This document shows positions 28,055 through 38,000 of a DNA stretch of 64,000 nucleotides, piece after piece (within the stretch, counting starts at the first letter, position 1; each line of letters opens with the position of its first letter). The stretch is from positions 186,001 through 250,000 of the forward strand of contig JADJSG010000011.1 of NCBI GenBank assembly GCA_016711825.1, read 5' to 3'. The DNA comes from Bacteroidota bacterium (GTDB taxonomy: Bacteria; Bacteroidota; Bacteroidia; Chitinophagales; Chitinophagaceae). The position numbers and the translations under genes are program-made. The notes under the pieces are model-generated. The model had not been told where the DNA came from. It did no database searches and was given only the letters and a program-made list of their open reading frames with translations.

Positions 28055-29299
28055 ATGAAGTTAAAAATTGTTCTGTTATTATTCATTACCTGCATGCAAA
28101 CTGGAATGTTTGCACAAAGTTTATTGTCAGGTACAGTCACTATCAAGGCTAAAAACCAACCATTGCATGAGGTACTCACCATCATCAGCAACGCCTCCAA
28201 TGTTTACTTTTCCTATAATACAAAATCGATCAACAGAGATACATTGGTAAGTGTTCAAGCTGTAAACAAGCCATTGCGTGAAGTGTTACGAATGCTATTT
28301 AATGCTGAATATGAATTTAAAGAAAGTGGTCATTATATCATTATACGACGCAAACCCATCAGCACTTCAAATATTATTAGCAAGTCGCAAAGCCATACTG
28401 ATTATTATATTATTTCAGGCTATGTGTTAGATGACGAAACAGGTGATAAAATTGCAGATGCCACGGTGTATGAAAAACAACATTTGATTTCTTCAATGAC
28501 CGATGAGTCAGGTTTTTTTTCGTTAAAATTAAAAAATAAATTCCCCGTAGCAGCTATCGCTATAAGTAAAACAGATTACAAGGATACCTCATTACAAATT
28601 CAAGCAACATTTAATCAAAAAGTAAGTATTGCATTAACACGCAAAGAGCCCCTCATAAGCCTGGCCACCCATCCTAAATATTTTACCGCTGCCGAAACGA
28701 TGCAAGGGGATGTTGAGGATGAAAATCCAGATGTCATTGAAAAGAAATGGATTGGAAGGGTATTATTTAGCTCTAAACAACGTTTACGAAGTTTAAATTT
28801 AAAGAAATTTTATACCACCAGGGCCTATCAGTTTTCTTTTGTTCCAGGTCTCAGCACTCATGGCAAAATGAATGCACAAGTGATAAATAAAACATCGATC
28901 AATTTGATTGGTGGTTACTCTGGTGGAGTAGATCTTGTAGAAATCGGTGGTTTATTTAATATTAATAAGAAAGATGTAAAATCATTACAATTAGCAGGCT
29001 TGTTTAATGTAGTGGGTGGTCATGTAAAAGGAGTGCAAGTAGCTTGTTTATTTAATCAAGTTGAAGATCGGGTTGATGGTGTGCAAATCGGAGGTTTATT
29101 TAATAGTGTAAAAAAAGATGTCAGTGGTATACAAATTGCCACCCTTTATAATAAAGCACATTCGATTAATGGACTTCAAATTGGGTTTATCAATCAAACA
29201 GACACCCAGGAAGGAACCAGCATCGGTTTGATTAATATTTCAAAAAACAAGAAGGGCAAAAAGAAAATTGGATTCTTTGTTCGTGTACCGAGGTCATAG
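28055..29299 (+). CDS. STN-domain protein with carboxypeptidase-like module and GLFN-repeat solenoid
   Basis: 414 residues, starting 4 bp after the fecR stop. Signal peptide 1-20 (ends MFAQ). An STN/secretin-TonB N-terminal fold spans about 26-97 (QPLHEVLTIISNASNVYFSYN, KPLREVLRMLFN). A carboxypeptidase-regulatory-like module follows (about 118-196, ISGYVLDDETGDKIADATVYE). From about 285 come about 21-residue repeats of the form V-x-G-[VL]-Q-[IVL]-A-x-LFN (GLFNINKKDV, GLFNVVGGHV, CLFNQVEDRV, GLFNSVKKDV), then a basic KKGKKKIGFFVRVPRS end. There is no TonB-receptor plug or barrel. I infer a periplasmic or outer-membrane-associated signalling partner of FecR. Confidence 0.8.
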   Translation: MKLKIVLLLFITCMQTGMFAQSLLSGTVTIKAKNQPLHEVLTIISNASNVYFSYNTKSINRDTLVSVQAVNKPLREVLRMLFNAEYEFKESGHYIIIRRKPISTSNIISKSQSHTDYYIISGYVLDDETGDKIADATVYEKQHLISSMTDESGFFSLKLKNKFPVAAIAISKTDYKDTSLQIQATFNQKVSIALTRKEPLISLATHPKYFTAAETMQGDVEDENPDVIEKKWIGRVLFSSKQRLRSLNLKKFYTTRAYQFSFVPGLSTHGKMNAQVINKTSINLIGGYSGGVDLVEIGGLFNINKKDVKSLQLAGLFNVVGGHVKGVQVACLFNQVEDRVDGVQIGGLFNSVKKDVSGIQIATLYNKAHSINGLQIGFINQTDTQEGTSIGLINISKNKKGKKKIGFFVRVPRS

Positions 29300-29366
29300 C
29301 AAACACCAGATGACTCTAAATATGCTACATTGATAGACAATAATATTTTTTTGTGTTTTTACCGGT

Positions 29367-29978
29367 CTAGTTCAACACAAATTTTAATGTAGCCCAATCA
29401 GTATCAGCCTCTACCATTTGGCAAACACCATTGGCATAGGAGTAAGTGGTTTTATTACCACCAGGCAGTTCTAAGGTATATTTTTTATTCCCCATCGGTT
29501 TGATAGGAATCATCTTTTGAAATTTTTCTGAAAACACATGAGAAATATTTTTGGGCTCGGTATAATATAAGTTTGCGGTGGCCAATGATATCATCTGTTT
29601 GATGCTTGATTTTTCATTGTCTTTATTTTTCATTTCATAATAACTACCATTCCAGGCTGCCAAATTATCTACTTTTACCTTTCCATTGAGCGTTCTGTAC
29701 AAACGGGCTTCAAGCATTTGAGCCCCTTGAAAAGTCACCTTCATTTTATCATATACTTCAATGCTGATGATAAATCGAAGTTTTACATTTGACTCAAAAA
29801 AGTATTCAGTAATATTGTTATTCGTTTTTCGATTGATATTGATTTTTCCTATCTTATCTCCTCCTTTAAATACTGTATATGAGAGAGCTTCGGCATGGGC
29901 CCCTATCCATTGAAAACACATTAAAGAAATTAACAAGGCAAGTTGGCGTGTCCATTTTGGAAAACGTATCATAGGCAT
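29367..29978 (-). CDS. Exported DUF6134-like protein
   Basis: 203 residues from the ATG at 29978; the frame extends to an ATG at 30026, but the shorter form gives a better signal peptide (RQLALLISLMCFQWIGAHA). The mature part resembles a Bacteroidota family of periplasmic beta-rich proteins: YTVFKGGDKIGKININRK, then YFFESNVKLRFIISIEVYDKMKVTF, LYRTLNGKVK, SLATANLYYTEPKNISHVFSE and KYTLELPGGNKTTYSYANGVC. The family name is from memory and less certain than the features. It lies on the opposite strand between the STN gene and the receptor gene, interrupting the regulon. Confidence 0.6.
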   Translation of the reverse strand: MPMIRFPKWTRQLALLISLMCFQWIGAHAEALSYTVFKGGDKIGKININRKTNNNITEYFFESNVKLRFIISIEVYDKMKVTFQGAQMLEARLYRTLNGKVKVDNLAAWNGSYYEMKNKDNEKSSIKQMISLATANLYYTEPKNISHVFSEKFQKMIPIKPMGNKKYTLELPGGNKTTYSYANGVCQMVEADTDWATLKFVLN

Positions 29979-30246
29979 GTATTTTGATTTTGTAAATTTA
30001 AGAAGAAGGAAGAATAATATTAGCATGAATCTTTACATATATGACAACTTACAAGGTCGATACCCTCATTCTAAAAAAAAATAAAAAGCCTTAAGTTATC
30101 ATCCATTGAATAAATTATAAATAAACAAGGTCATCATTTAGGTGTGTTTATAGTTTTATAATAGATATCCCCTTTCATTATTTGTAAAAATATTGGTTTC
30201 ATCGAAAGACTAGCTCAAATAATTTTCATAATTAATCATTCTATTG

Positions 30247-30276
30247 TAGGGGTATTGAATTGTTAGGTTGTCCTAT
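30247..30276 (+). promoter_or_regulatory. Putative ECF sigma promoter, copy 2 (ahead of the TonB receptor)
   Basis: TAGGGGTAT-N10-GGTTGTCCTAT, identical in both blocks and spacing to 25628-25657, with a diverged spacer. The receptor ATG at 30292 follows 15 bp later. A TTG at 30268 that would extend the receptor frame lies inside this motif, which argues against that start. Confidence 0.65.
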
Positions 30277-30291
30277 GCAGAAATAATATTT

Positions 30292-32640
30292 ATGCCTTAT
30301 AAAACTTTGCTTTCAATCATACTACTGAGTTATTTATCTTATGCCGTTCAATCTCAACCATTAACTCAAACCATCAGGGGGACTGTTATCGATAAAATAC
30401 TTCAAAAACCGATAGCTGGAGCTACAATAAGTATAGTAGGATTAAACAAAGGGGATGCATGTGATATTGATGGAAATTTCAATATTGAAGAAGTTCCTGT
30501 AGGCACACATACACTGCTTATTACCGCTATTGGATTTAAAGATTATGTGATGCCCAATATCATATTAAATACTGGCAAAGAAATGGTATTGAATATTCAT
30601 TTAGAGGAAAAAATAATTCAAGGCAAAGAAATTATCGTAAAAAGTGGGCATAAAAAAAACACCCCTGTCAATGAATTGAACATATTAAGTACACGCACAT
30701 TTTCGGCCGAAGAAACACAAAAATATGCAGCTGCAGTCAATGACCCTGCTCGTATGGCTACCAGTTTTGCAGGTGTAATGGCTGGTGATGATGGCAATAA
30801 CAATATCATCATAAGGGGAAATGCTCCGAGTGGGCTACTATGGCGCATGGAAGGCATAGATGTGCCAAATCCAAATCATTTTGCATCGGCAGGAAGCAGT
30901 GGTGGAGGTATCTCAATATTGAGTGCGCAATTACTATCAAAAGCAGATTTCGTAACCGGTGCATTTGCAGCAGAATACGGTAATGCCTTAAGTGGTGTAT
31001 TCGATTTACAATTACGAAAGGGGAATAACGAAAAAAAAGAATACACTGCACAAGCTGGTATACTTGGTTTAAATCTGGCTGTTGAAGGTCCTTTTTCAAA
31101 AAAATATAAGGGCTCTTACTTAATTAATTACCGTTATTCTACCTTAAGCATTTTGTCGACCTTAGGATTAAGTTTTACCCCTTCAATCACTCAATTTCAA
31201 GATTTGTCCTACAACATATTTTTGCCAACGAAGCGATTTGGCAATTTTTCCTTATTCAGCTTTGGTGGTTTAAGCAACCAATATTACAACGTGGTGAAAG
31301 ACAGTACAAAATGGAAAAATGAAAGTGAAAAATATGGTGACCGATTTGTTTCCAATACTGGTGTATGGGGTGCAACCCATCAAATAAATCTTGGAAAAAA
31401 TCATTTAGTAAAAACGGCTATTGCATATGCAACAATGCAAAATGCTTACAACAGAAATTATGTTCAGGAAAATTACCAAATGCTCAATGTATATAATCAA
31501 AAAAATACTATCCGAAAAGTAACATTGTCAAGCACAATGAATCAACGATTGCATACAAGAGCAATGCTTCGTTCAGGTATCATTGCAACCAATTTCATTA
31601 TAGACTATAATGAACAAATACGTGAAAAAATACATAGTGACTTAAAGTCATTAGTGAATGCCAAGAATCAAACCCAAACCATACAAGCGTTTTCGCAACT
31701 ACAATATAAATTTTCTGACAATATCACCTTACTGGGAGGTCTACATTATTTACATTTATTACTGAATAACACCAAAAGCTTAGAACCCAGAGCGTCTATT
31801 AAATGGGATATGCATACCAAACATTCATTGTCGCTAGGCTATGGTAAGCATAGCCAGTTGCAAGGATGGGGGGTGTATTTTGCTTCCCTACAAAATGCAC
31901 AGGGTGAAAACTGGATGCCAAATAAAGATTTAAAATTTTCTAAAGCGGCTCATTATGTATTGTCACATAATTATCAAATCAACAAATCATTGCGTTTAAA
32001 AACTGAACTCTATTATCAGGCACTTTCTCAGATACCAGTCAGTATATCAGACACCAATACATTTTCGGCAATCAATACACAAGCCGATTATATTAGAGAG
32101 GAACTTGTCAACAAGGGGAATGGAAAAAATTATGGGATAGAAATTTCACTCGAAAAGCAACTCAGCAATCATTTGTATTATATGTTAAGCACTTCGTTGT
32201 ATCAGTCAAAATATACTGCTTCAAACGGCAAAGAATACAATACAAAATATAACGGAAATCAAATCATGAATTTTACCGGAGGTAAAGAATTTGTTTCAGG
32301 CAACAATAAAAGAACATTAGGCATACATCTCAAAATGGTTTATGCAGGTGGCTATCGTACAACCCCTATTAACCTTTATCAATCCAGTATAGACGAAACC
32401 ACAGTGTATTATCAACAATTAGCATACACAACACAATTACCTGCCTATTTTAGATCAGATATTCGTATCAGTATGAAATGGAATCGTAAACATTTAACAT
32501 CTACCCTTTCACTGGATATTCAAAATGTCACTAACCGACAAAATGTTTATGATCAGTTTTATGATGTAGACTCGAAAAGTATCAAAACCTATTATCAAAC
32601 TGGATTGATACCAATACTTCAATATAAAGTTGAATTTTAA
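30292..32640 (+). CDS. TonB-dependent outer-membrane receptor (no STN domain)
   Basis: 782 residues from the ATG at 30292, giving a signal peptide (MPYKTLLSIILLSYLSYAVQSQ). A carboxypeptidase-regulatory-like domain (about 28-110: IRGTVIDKILQKPIAGATISI, VGTHTLLITAIGFKDY) precedes the plug (about 120-235: DPARMATSFAGVMAGDDGNNNIIIRGNAP, AFAAEYGNALSGVFDLQLR), then a barrel to the end, closing with ...YQTGLIPILQYKVEF. The substrate cannot be told from the sequence, and no SusD partner follows. The putative ECF promoter links it to the sigma/FecR operon 2.2 kb upstream, yet it has no STN domain of its own. Confidence 0.92.
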   Translation: MPYKTLLSIILLSYLSYAVQSQPLTQTIRGTVIDKILQKPIAGATISIVGLNKGDACDIDGNFNIEEVPVGTHTLLITAIGFKDYVMPNIILNTGKEMVLNIHLEEKIIQGKEIIVKSGHKKNTPVNELNILSTRTFSAEETQKYAAAVNDPARMATSFAGVMAGDDGNNNIIIRGNAPSGLLWRMEGIDVPNPNHFASAGSSGGGISILSAQLLSKADFVTGAFAAEYGNALSGVFDLQLRKGNNEKKEYTAQAGILGLNLAVEGPFSKKYKGSYLINYRYSTLSILSTLGLSFTPSITQFQDLSYNIFLPTKRFGNFSLFSFGGLSNQYYNVVKDSTKWKNESEKYGDRFVSNTGVWGATHQINLGKNHLVKTAIAYATMQNAYNRNYVQENYQMLNVYNQKNTIRKVTLSSTMNQRLHTRAMLRSGIIATNFIIDYNEQIREKIHSDLKSLVNAKNQTQTIQAFSQLQYKFSDNITLLGGLHYLHLLLNNTKSLEPRASIKWDMHTKHSLSLGYGKHSQLQGWGVYFASLQNAQGENWMPNKDLKFSKAAHYVLSHNYQINKSLRLKTELYYQALSQIPVSISDTNTFSAINTQADYIREELVNKGNGKNYGIEISLEKQLSNHLYYMLSTSLYQSKYTASNGKEYNTKYNGNQIMNFTGGKEFVSGNNKRTLGIHLKMVYAGGYRTTPINLYQSSIDETTVYYQQLAYTTQLPAYFRSDIRISMKWNRKHLTSTLSLDIQNVTNRQNVYDQFYDVDSKSIKTYYQTGLIPILQYKVEF

Positions 32641-32788
32641 TCAGGCATCATGTCATTGCTATCCATTGCCGTTTTGAATAACATCAACAAAATTTATAGT
32701 GAATCCCAATGATTGTATAAAGATGCGAAATATTGAATCGTTCAATGTTGGTTTTTTCTAAGCGCATAGTTCAGCATATACCAATGTA

Positions 32789-32822
32789 AGATTTATAAAG
32801 TATTGGCATACTTTATAAATCT
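32789..32822. terminator. Perfect 15-bp stem, 4-nt loop: probable bidirectional terminator
   Basis: Left arm 32789-32803 and right arm 32808-32822 are exact reverse complements around the loop TGGC. The stem is AT-rich and lies between two convergent genes (TonB receptor ending 32640, lipoprotein ending 32895), which is where a shared terminator is expected. Confidence 0.6.
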
Positions 32823-32894
32823 CATTGATATTCAACGTAACATTCATTCCATAATTCGCATCAGATAAAAAGCAATAAAAGGGATGATACACCT

Positions 32895-33311
32895 TTATGG
32901 TTCAACATAAAAATCAATCACCTTTGTTTCGGTATTGCCACTATGATCATCTGCTTTTATAATCACCTTCAATCCTGTGAGGGATGAAATACCTATTGGC
33001 ATATAATGCTCATGAAAAGAATATACTTTCAGATCAAGCACAGAGGGTGTTTCATTCATGATCGTATCTGAATTATTTTTAATTAATAGTACCGATAAAT
33101 GATGTAAACCAGCATCGTCAGTAACAGTAAATTCAATATGTACTTCAGGTTCTAGGGTCAATGAAGTTGTATCGTTGGCAATAGGCTCTGCAACGGTAAT
33201 TACAGGCTTTAAAGTATCGGTAGCTGTTGAAGATTTTTTGTTGCAACTAAACATGAGTATGCTACCTGCAGTTAACATTAAAAGGGTCTTTTTTTTGATA
33301 AAATTTGTCAT
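32895..33311 (-). CDS. Lipoprotein with a single Ig-like (DUF4625-type) domain
   Basis: 138 residues. Lipobox LMFSC (Cys23) after a basic, hydrophobic lead. The mature part is one beta-sandwich-like domain: KPVITVAEPIANDTTSLTLEPEVHIEFTV, DDAGLHHLSVLLI, LKVIIKADDHSGNTETKVIDFYV. This resembles DUF4625, an Ig-like domain seen in Bacteroidota lipoproteins; the match is from memory. It begins 10 bp after the stop of the outer-membrane protein gene upstream, so the two probably form an operon. Confidence 0.7.
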   Translation of the reverse strand: MTNFIKKKTLLMLTAGSILMFSCNKKSSTATDTLKPVITVAEPIANDTTSLTLEPEVHIEFTVTDDAGLHHLSVLLIKNNSDTIMNETPSVLDLKVYSFHEHYMPIGISSLTGLKVIIKADDHSGNTETKVIDFYVEP

Positions 33312-33321
33312 GATATTTTTT

Positions 33322-34224
33322 TTAAAATAAATAAATAAATGTGGCTGCCCATCGTGGACGATTGTTGATATAGCCGTTTCCTAAGTGTTGATAAACGGAT
33401 TGTTGAAATAATAATTGAAGGCCAAATGACTGGTAATAAAGATCAATACCCCCATTGCCCAGTACGCTATTACCGCCCGTAAAATCTTGCAATATTTCTT
33501 GTTGCTGATCCATGGCAGCATGTTCAAAAGTGGTACCTATGCTTGGCAACCATGTTAACTTCTTCCAATTTTTCCAGGCAAAAAAACGCATCGATGCAAT
33601 GGTTCGATTACCAAATTGAAAGTGTTGTTTATTGGTCCCATTTTTTGTAAAATTTAGTTCTGTATTGAATCCAAATGATTGGTAACGTAAAGTATACATC
33701 AAGTTAAAGGGTATGTCATATGAACCTGTACCTGTTTGCATATTGGTATGCAACATCAAACCATTTTGTACAACATCACTTTTACCTGTAGGTATTTTTA
33801 AACCTGTACCCAGTTGCAAAGCATGTTTTACTTTTTGCTTTGTTTGATTTGTGGTATTAAATACAAACATATTTGCAAGTATCATCATATCTCCAAGACC
33901 ACTCAGCTTTGAAACCCCTGTGTTCATACTACGAACATTGTATTTATAAGGTATAAAAGCAAAAACCTGTACTTTTTTATGTAATGAGGCTCTACCCCAA
34001 AATTGTAACGTTTGAAACCTTTCTGTTGTTTCACTTTTATTATCTACAATGCCATCATGTGGTTTTGAATGATAAGCACTTTGAAGATATGAAATGCCAA
34101 TAAAGTGCTTTTGAAATTGGGGTAATATCCCCAGTTGATTTCCAGAAGCAGCACAGCCACAGATATCACAAGCAGCGGCATAAAAACTGCAAGATATCAA
34201 CAATAATCCTATGATAATTCGCAT
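33322..34224 (-). CDS. Outer-membrane beta-barrel protein with N-terminal CDICGC motif
   Basis: 300 residues from the ATG at 34224 (MRIIIGLLLISCSFYAAAC...); a frame extending to 34281 adds 19 residues ahead of the signal peptide. The mature N-terminus starts close to the compact cysteine motif CDICGCAASGNQLGILPQ. The rest looks like a small barrel of transporter type: FIGISYLQSAYHS, QFWGRASLHKKVQVFAFIPYKYNVR, LSGLGDMMILANM, TGLKIPTGKSD, ending ...NRPRWAATFIYLF with terminal Phe. Metal binding by CDICGC is an inference. It is paired with the Ig-like lipoprotein. Confidence 0.7.
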   Translation of the reverse strand: MRIIIGLLLISCSFYAAACDICGCAASGNQLGILPQFQKHFIGISYLQSAYHSKPHDGIVDNKSETTERFQTLQFWGRASLHKKVQVFAFIPYKYNVRSMNTGVSKLSGLGDMMILANMFVFNTTNQTKQKVKHALQLGTGLKIPTGKSDVVQNGLMLHTNMQTGTGSYDIPFNLMYTLRYQSFGFNTELNFTKNGTNKQHFQFGNRTIASMRFFAWKNWKKLTWLPSIGTTFEHAAMDQQQEILQDFTGGNSVLGNGGIDLYYQSFGLQLLFQQSVYQHLGNGYINNRPRWAATFIYLF

Positions 34225-34586
34225 GAATATTAAATTTAATTGGTCTGAAAAAAGGATAGAAAAGGTGATTCTGTTTTTCATTTAGCTTAGCAAATTGCTT
34301 GATGATGCTATCGTCATTTGTGTACTACTTACGATATATTTTCTAGTGATTTCACTATATCAATACTTATACCTACCATACATTATCATTAATCTATGTA
34401 GAATCAGCTAATACCGAAGTGAAATAAGGAATAGTCCAATGGTCGTTTAACCAAAAAGCGTTTAAAATATTTCAATCAGTTTTAGTCAATGTATGAAGGC
34501 ATTGGATTGAAATTTACAAACTACCTGATAAATAAATTTGGGATTATACAACAAATAGGGCTAAACTCATCTGAAAAATACTAAGG
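34225..34586 (-). other. Gene-free gap between the Cys-rich small protein gene and the CDICGC barrel gene
   Basis: AT-rich with no credible coding frame, and no clear promoter or hairpin seen. It separates two genes on the same strand that may nonetheless be functionally linked by their cysteine motifs. Confidence 0.4.
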
Positions 34587-34976
34587 CTAAACCAATGAAA
34601 TCGGTGGTTTCAAATGAGCAAATAAATAAGCAAAAGAGTAATGATTTGCTATCAAGGTTGTAAAGACTGGTTGACTGGTGATAGGATGAAAACCAGACCA
34701 AACAAAGGGATTCGTATCGATAAATAAATCAATCACTGAAATTTTGAGGGTCTCTTGTATGGGACTTTTCTCTTGTGAAGAGGCCGCATCAATCTTCATC
34801 AAACGTTTATCTAACTGACATTTTCCTTTGCATCCCATCATAGGTTTATCTACATTCACACATAAATTTTTAGCAATATAATCCTGATTCAACTTCCAAG
34901 TGATGAGTGTTCCCACTTTCAAAAAAAGGGAAAAGCATAACATGCATAAAAAAAATATAGCGACTGTTTGTTTCAA
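34587..34976 (-). CDS. Small exported protein with LCVN...CKGKC motif
   Basis: 129 residues. The frame opens with TTG at 34976 (MKQTV...); an ATG 11 codons later (34943) is the alternative but would shorten the signal/TM segment (about 5-27). The mature part begins with a conserved-looking cysteine section, DYIAKNLCVNVDKPMMGCKGKCQLDKRL, with three cysteines that could bind a metal ion or form a disulfide. The tail is hydrophobic/aromatic. The motif is familiar from small Bacteroidota proteins of unknown function near outer-membrane receptor genes; no reaction can be assigned. Confidence 0.6.
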   Translation of the reverse strand: MKQTVAIFFLCMLCFSLFLKVGTLITWKLNQDYIAKNLCVNVDKPMMGCKGKCQLDKRLMKIDAASSQEKSPIQETLKISVIDLFIDTNPFVWSGFHPITSQPVFTTLIANHYSFAYLFAHLKPPISLV

Positions 34977-35024
34977 CGTTGCAAAGCTACATGCAAAGTA
35001 TTAAAATTCACAAATAAAAAGTGT

Positions 35025-38000
35025 CTATTCTATTAAAAGTTTTCTTGTATAGGTTTTATTATTCTCATCCTGAACAATAATAAAATAAAAACCTGGTATC
35101 AATGAAGTGCTGTTAAAATGCATTTTATTGACCTCCTGATGATGCGGTAAATCCATCAATTGTCCGATTTGATTGTAAATTTTAACCTGGCTATTTTCAA
35201 TATTTTTTCCTTCTACAACAAATTGTTTTTGCGCAGGGTTTGGATAAACCAAAATTTCTTTGGTATCATACAAATCGTCGTATGATAATGGATAGTCTAC
35301 CGTAAAATTATAAATAAACGATTTGCCAAAATCACCTTCAAAATTGATAATGGTTCCGCCTGCTGCAGTTCTTAAACGTGCAAATCCGATACCATCATTA
35401 TTTGCCCAAAAATCAATACCATCTTCTTCAGAATCAGAAATCACCAATGAGTAGCACCCCCACCCTAACTTGAAGGTATCGCGGTAATTGGTACTATTGG
35501 CCATATTTTCTCTGATAAAAATTTGATTGCCTGATTCATCAAACAATTCATATTTGCTTTCAGCACCTGCTAAATTTGTTTTAAACCAAATAATGAAATT
35601 GCTTGGCACAACATTCGTAATGTTGAATGTACTATGAAAAGTATTATTATGCACATACCCATCGCTGCCGTTATTGGGATTGCTAATCATTGCATGAAAT
35701 TGATTGTTTGTAGGCCCATTCACCGCTGACCACAGATTAGCACTGAGGGGTAATGTAACTTCTGCTGATTCCATAAAAGCTAAGCTACCCGTCCATTGGA
35801 ATACTTCTTTCACTGGATTATTATTGACCCAATACTCAATGGTAAGACTTGTGAGTGTTGTAGAACCTGTATTTCTGATAACAATGATGGGGCTTTTACA
35901 AATCGGATTTGAACGAGCATAAGCAACTTTGTTGGTTGGGTTTTTAATATCGATAATGGCGGCATCTAAAGTAAAATTGGCAGCACCGTACGAAACCAAT
36001 TGATTGCTTACCCAATAATTACTTGATCCGCTTGCTGTTACTAATCCATAGTCAATATTATTGATACCTGGCACCGTTACATAAGGCGTAATATCCATCT
36101 CTTTGACATCAGTAGCCATACCAGGACACCAACCTGCACGATCATAAATCCAGGTGCCCCCTTGTGGATAGACTGGATTTTCTGCACAAGGCTTCCATAC
36201 ATCCCACGAAAACTCAGGTGCGCCTCCGGCGATATTTATCCAATGGGTACGAGGTATAAATTCACCCTCTTGACCATGACCTGTAATAGCACTTTTTATT
36301 TTAAATGAAACAGCGTTTGGATTTAAAGTTACATCTCTTGGTTCATAAATATCATCATTTAAAATGGATTGATAACCAGGAGCGTCTACTCTCCAGATAT
36401 TGTTGATGTCTTTCACATCACGAGGTGGAGTACCTACAATATACATAAACTTGATATCCATATCTTCTTGTCTTTCACCGCCACCATTGATAAACATACG
36501 TTTCCAGCCTTTTAAGATGGGGGCATAATCCGTTACATCAAACACCCATGTTTTACCCCCCATACCTAAGTCGAGGTTTATACCATAAGGTGTTACAAAC
36601 GATACCAACTGAAATGCAGCAGGTCGTTTTTGATAATAATCGAGTTGGGTGATATTGATAGTACCCATACTTGCAATATTTACTGAGTCGATGATGAGAT
36701 TTGTATTGCCATCATATACATAAGTATAACCAGCCTGATAATACGTGTTGGTATCGAAAGGAAGAATATTGCCTCCTGCGCTGATAAAACTATACACTGT
36801 ATTGGTGGTATTTTGTACAGAATCTAATACAATGATGGGTGTAGTGGTTTGGGTATAAACCCCTTGTACAAAAGTCACCATGGGTCTGTTGCTGGTTTCT
36901 GTAAAATTTTTAAAAATATCTTTGCCTTTGATGATTTTCCATGATGGCGTACCTGCAACAGCAGCGCTTGCATTGGCAGGTGACACATCAGCACTAACAG
37001 CTCCTGTACCTTCGTTTAAAGGATAGTAGGCTACTAAATTTGCATAATCAGGATGTGAAGGGCTTATTGATTTATTCATCCATGCCTGAATCGTTGCTTG
37101 TGACAAAGCTGTTTTCCACAAACTAAATTCGTCCATTTTGCCAAAGTAGGGATTCGACATATTGGGACCGCCACCTAACATGAAATCAGTGATTTCTACA
37201 GGTAGGGTTTTGCCTGAACCTGTATGCCATAAAGTGCCATTTAAATAAATATTCATGATACCAGTAGTGGCATTTTTTGTAAATGCCCAATGGTTCCATT
37301 GCCCTTCAAATTCAGGGTTGGTAGCCGGTTTGTCTATTCTATCGAAAGGACCACCAGAACCACAGTCCCAATAAACAGAAGCGTTTGACCATGGCAGATG
37401 CACATTTGCCTGACGTTGGTTAAGTGCATTTGTGGCATATAATACAGACGTGTTTTGGGGCAAAATATTTTCATTGCCGTAGCTCCAGAAACTAATGGTA
37501 ATCTCATTGCTAAAATTAGCGAAATTGGCATTCCCTAAATGAATTTGATTGCTGCCATTAAAATCGAAACAGAAATCATTTGTTTGCGATACAAGACCGG
37601 TTACCAAAGGTGAAACATCGCTCAATACGATATTGTCTGTACCATTGGAAGCATTGCTAAAGCTAAATTCTACCAATATATTATCGGTGCCATTCCAATT
37701 GAAATTGTTGTAAAAGTTGAGTTGATTGATCCCATTGGTAAACGTTGTATTTAAAAAATACACTTCAGTAAATCCGCTGATATCAGGGGTACTTGCATTT
37801 AAAAATGATTGGGTAACATGTTTCATACGCACCTTTAAAAACTGAGATGCAGACCCTGGTGTACTCACATTTAATCGAAGACTGGATATATTTCCTGCTG
37901 TAAGTCCTGCTGCACTTAATTCTGCGGCTGTCCATACATATTGCGATTTTGACGTAGTTAACTGGGTATGAAGGGGAGCGTTCGATGTGGAGCTGCCACT

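Noticed and set aside
30268..30291. TTG start that would lengthen the TonB receptor by eight residues
   Set aside because: It lies inside the ECF promoter motif, and the ATG at 30292 gives a better signal peptide.
34549..34564. 16-mer CAACAAATAGGGCTAA also present inverted at 41187-41202, with a partial match near 14277
   Set aside because: About one 16-mer match between distant sites is expected by chance in 64 kb of AT-rich DNA; no extended homology or structure surrounds the copies.
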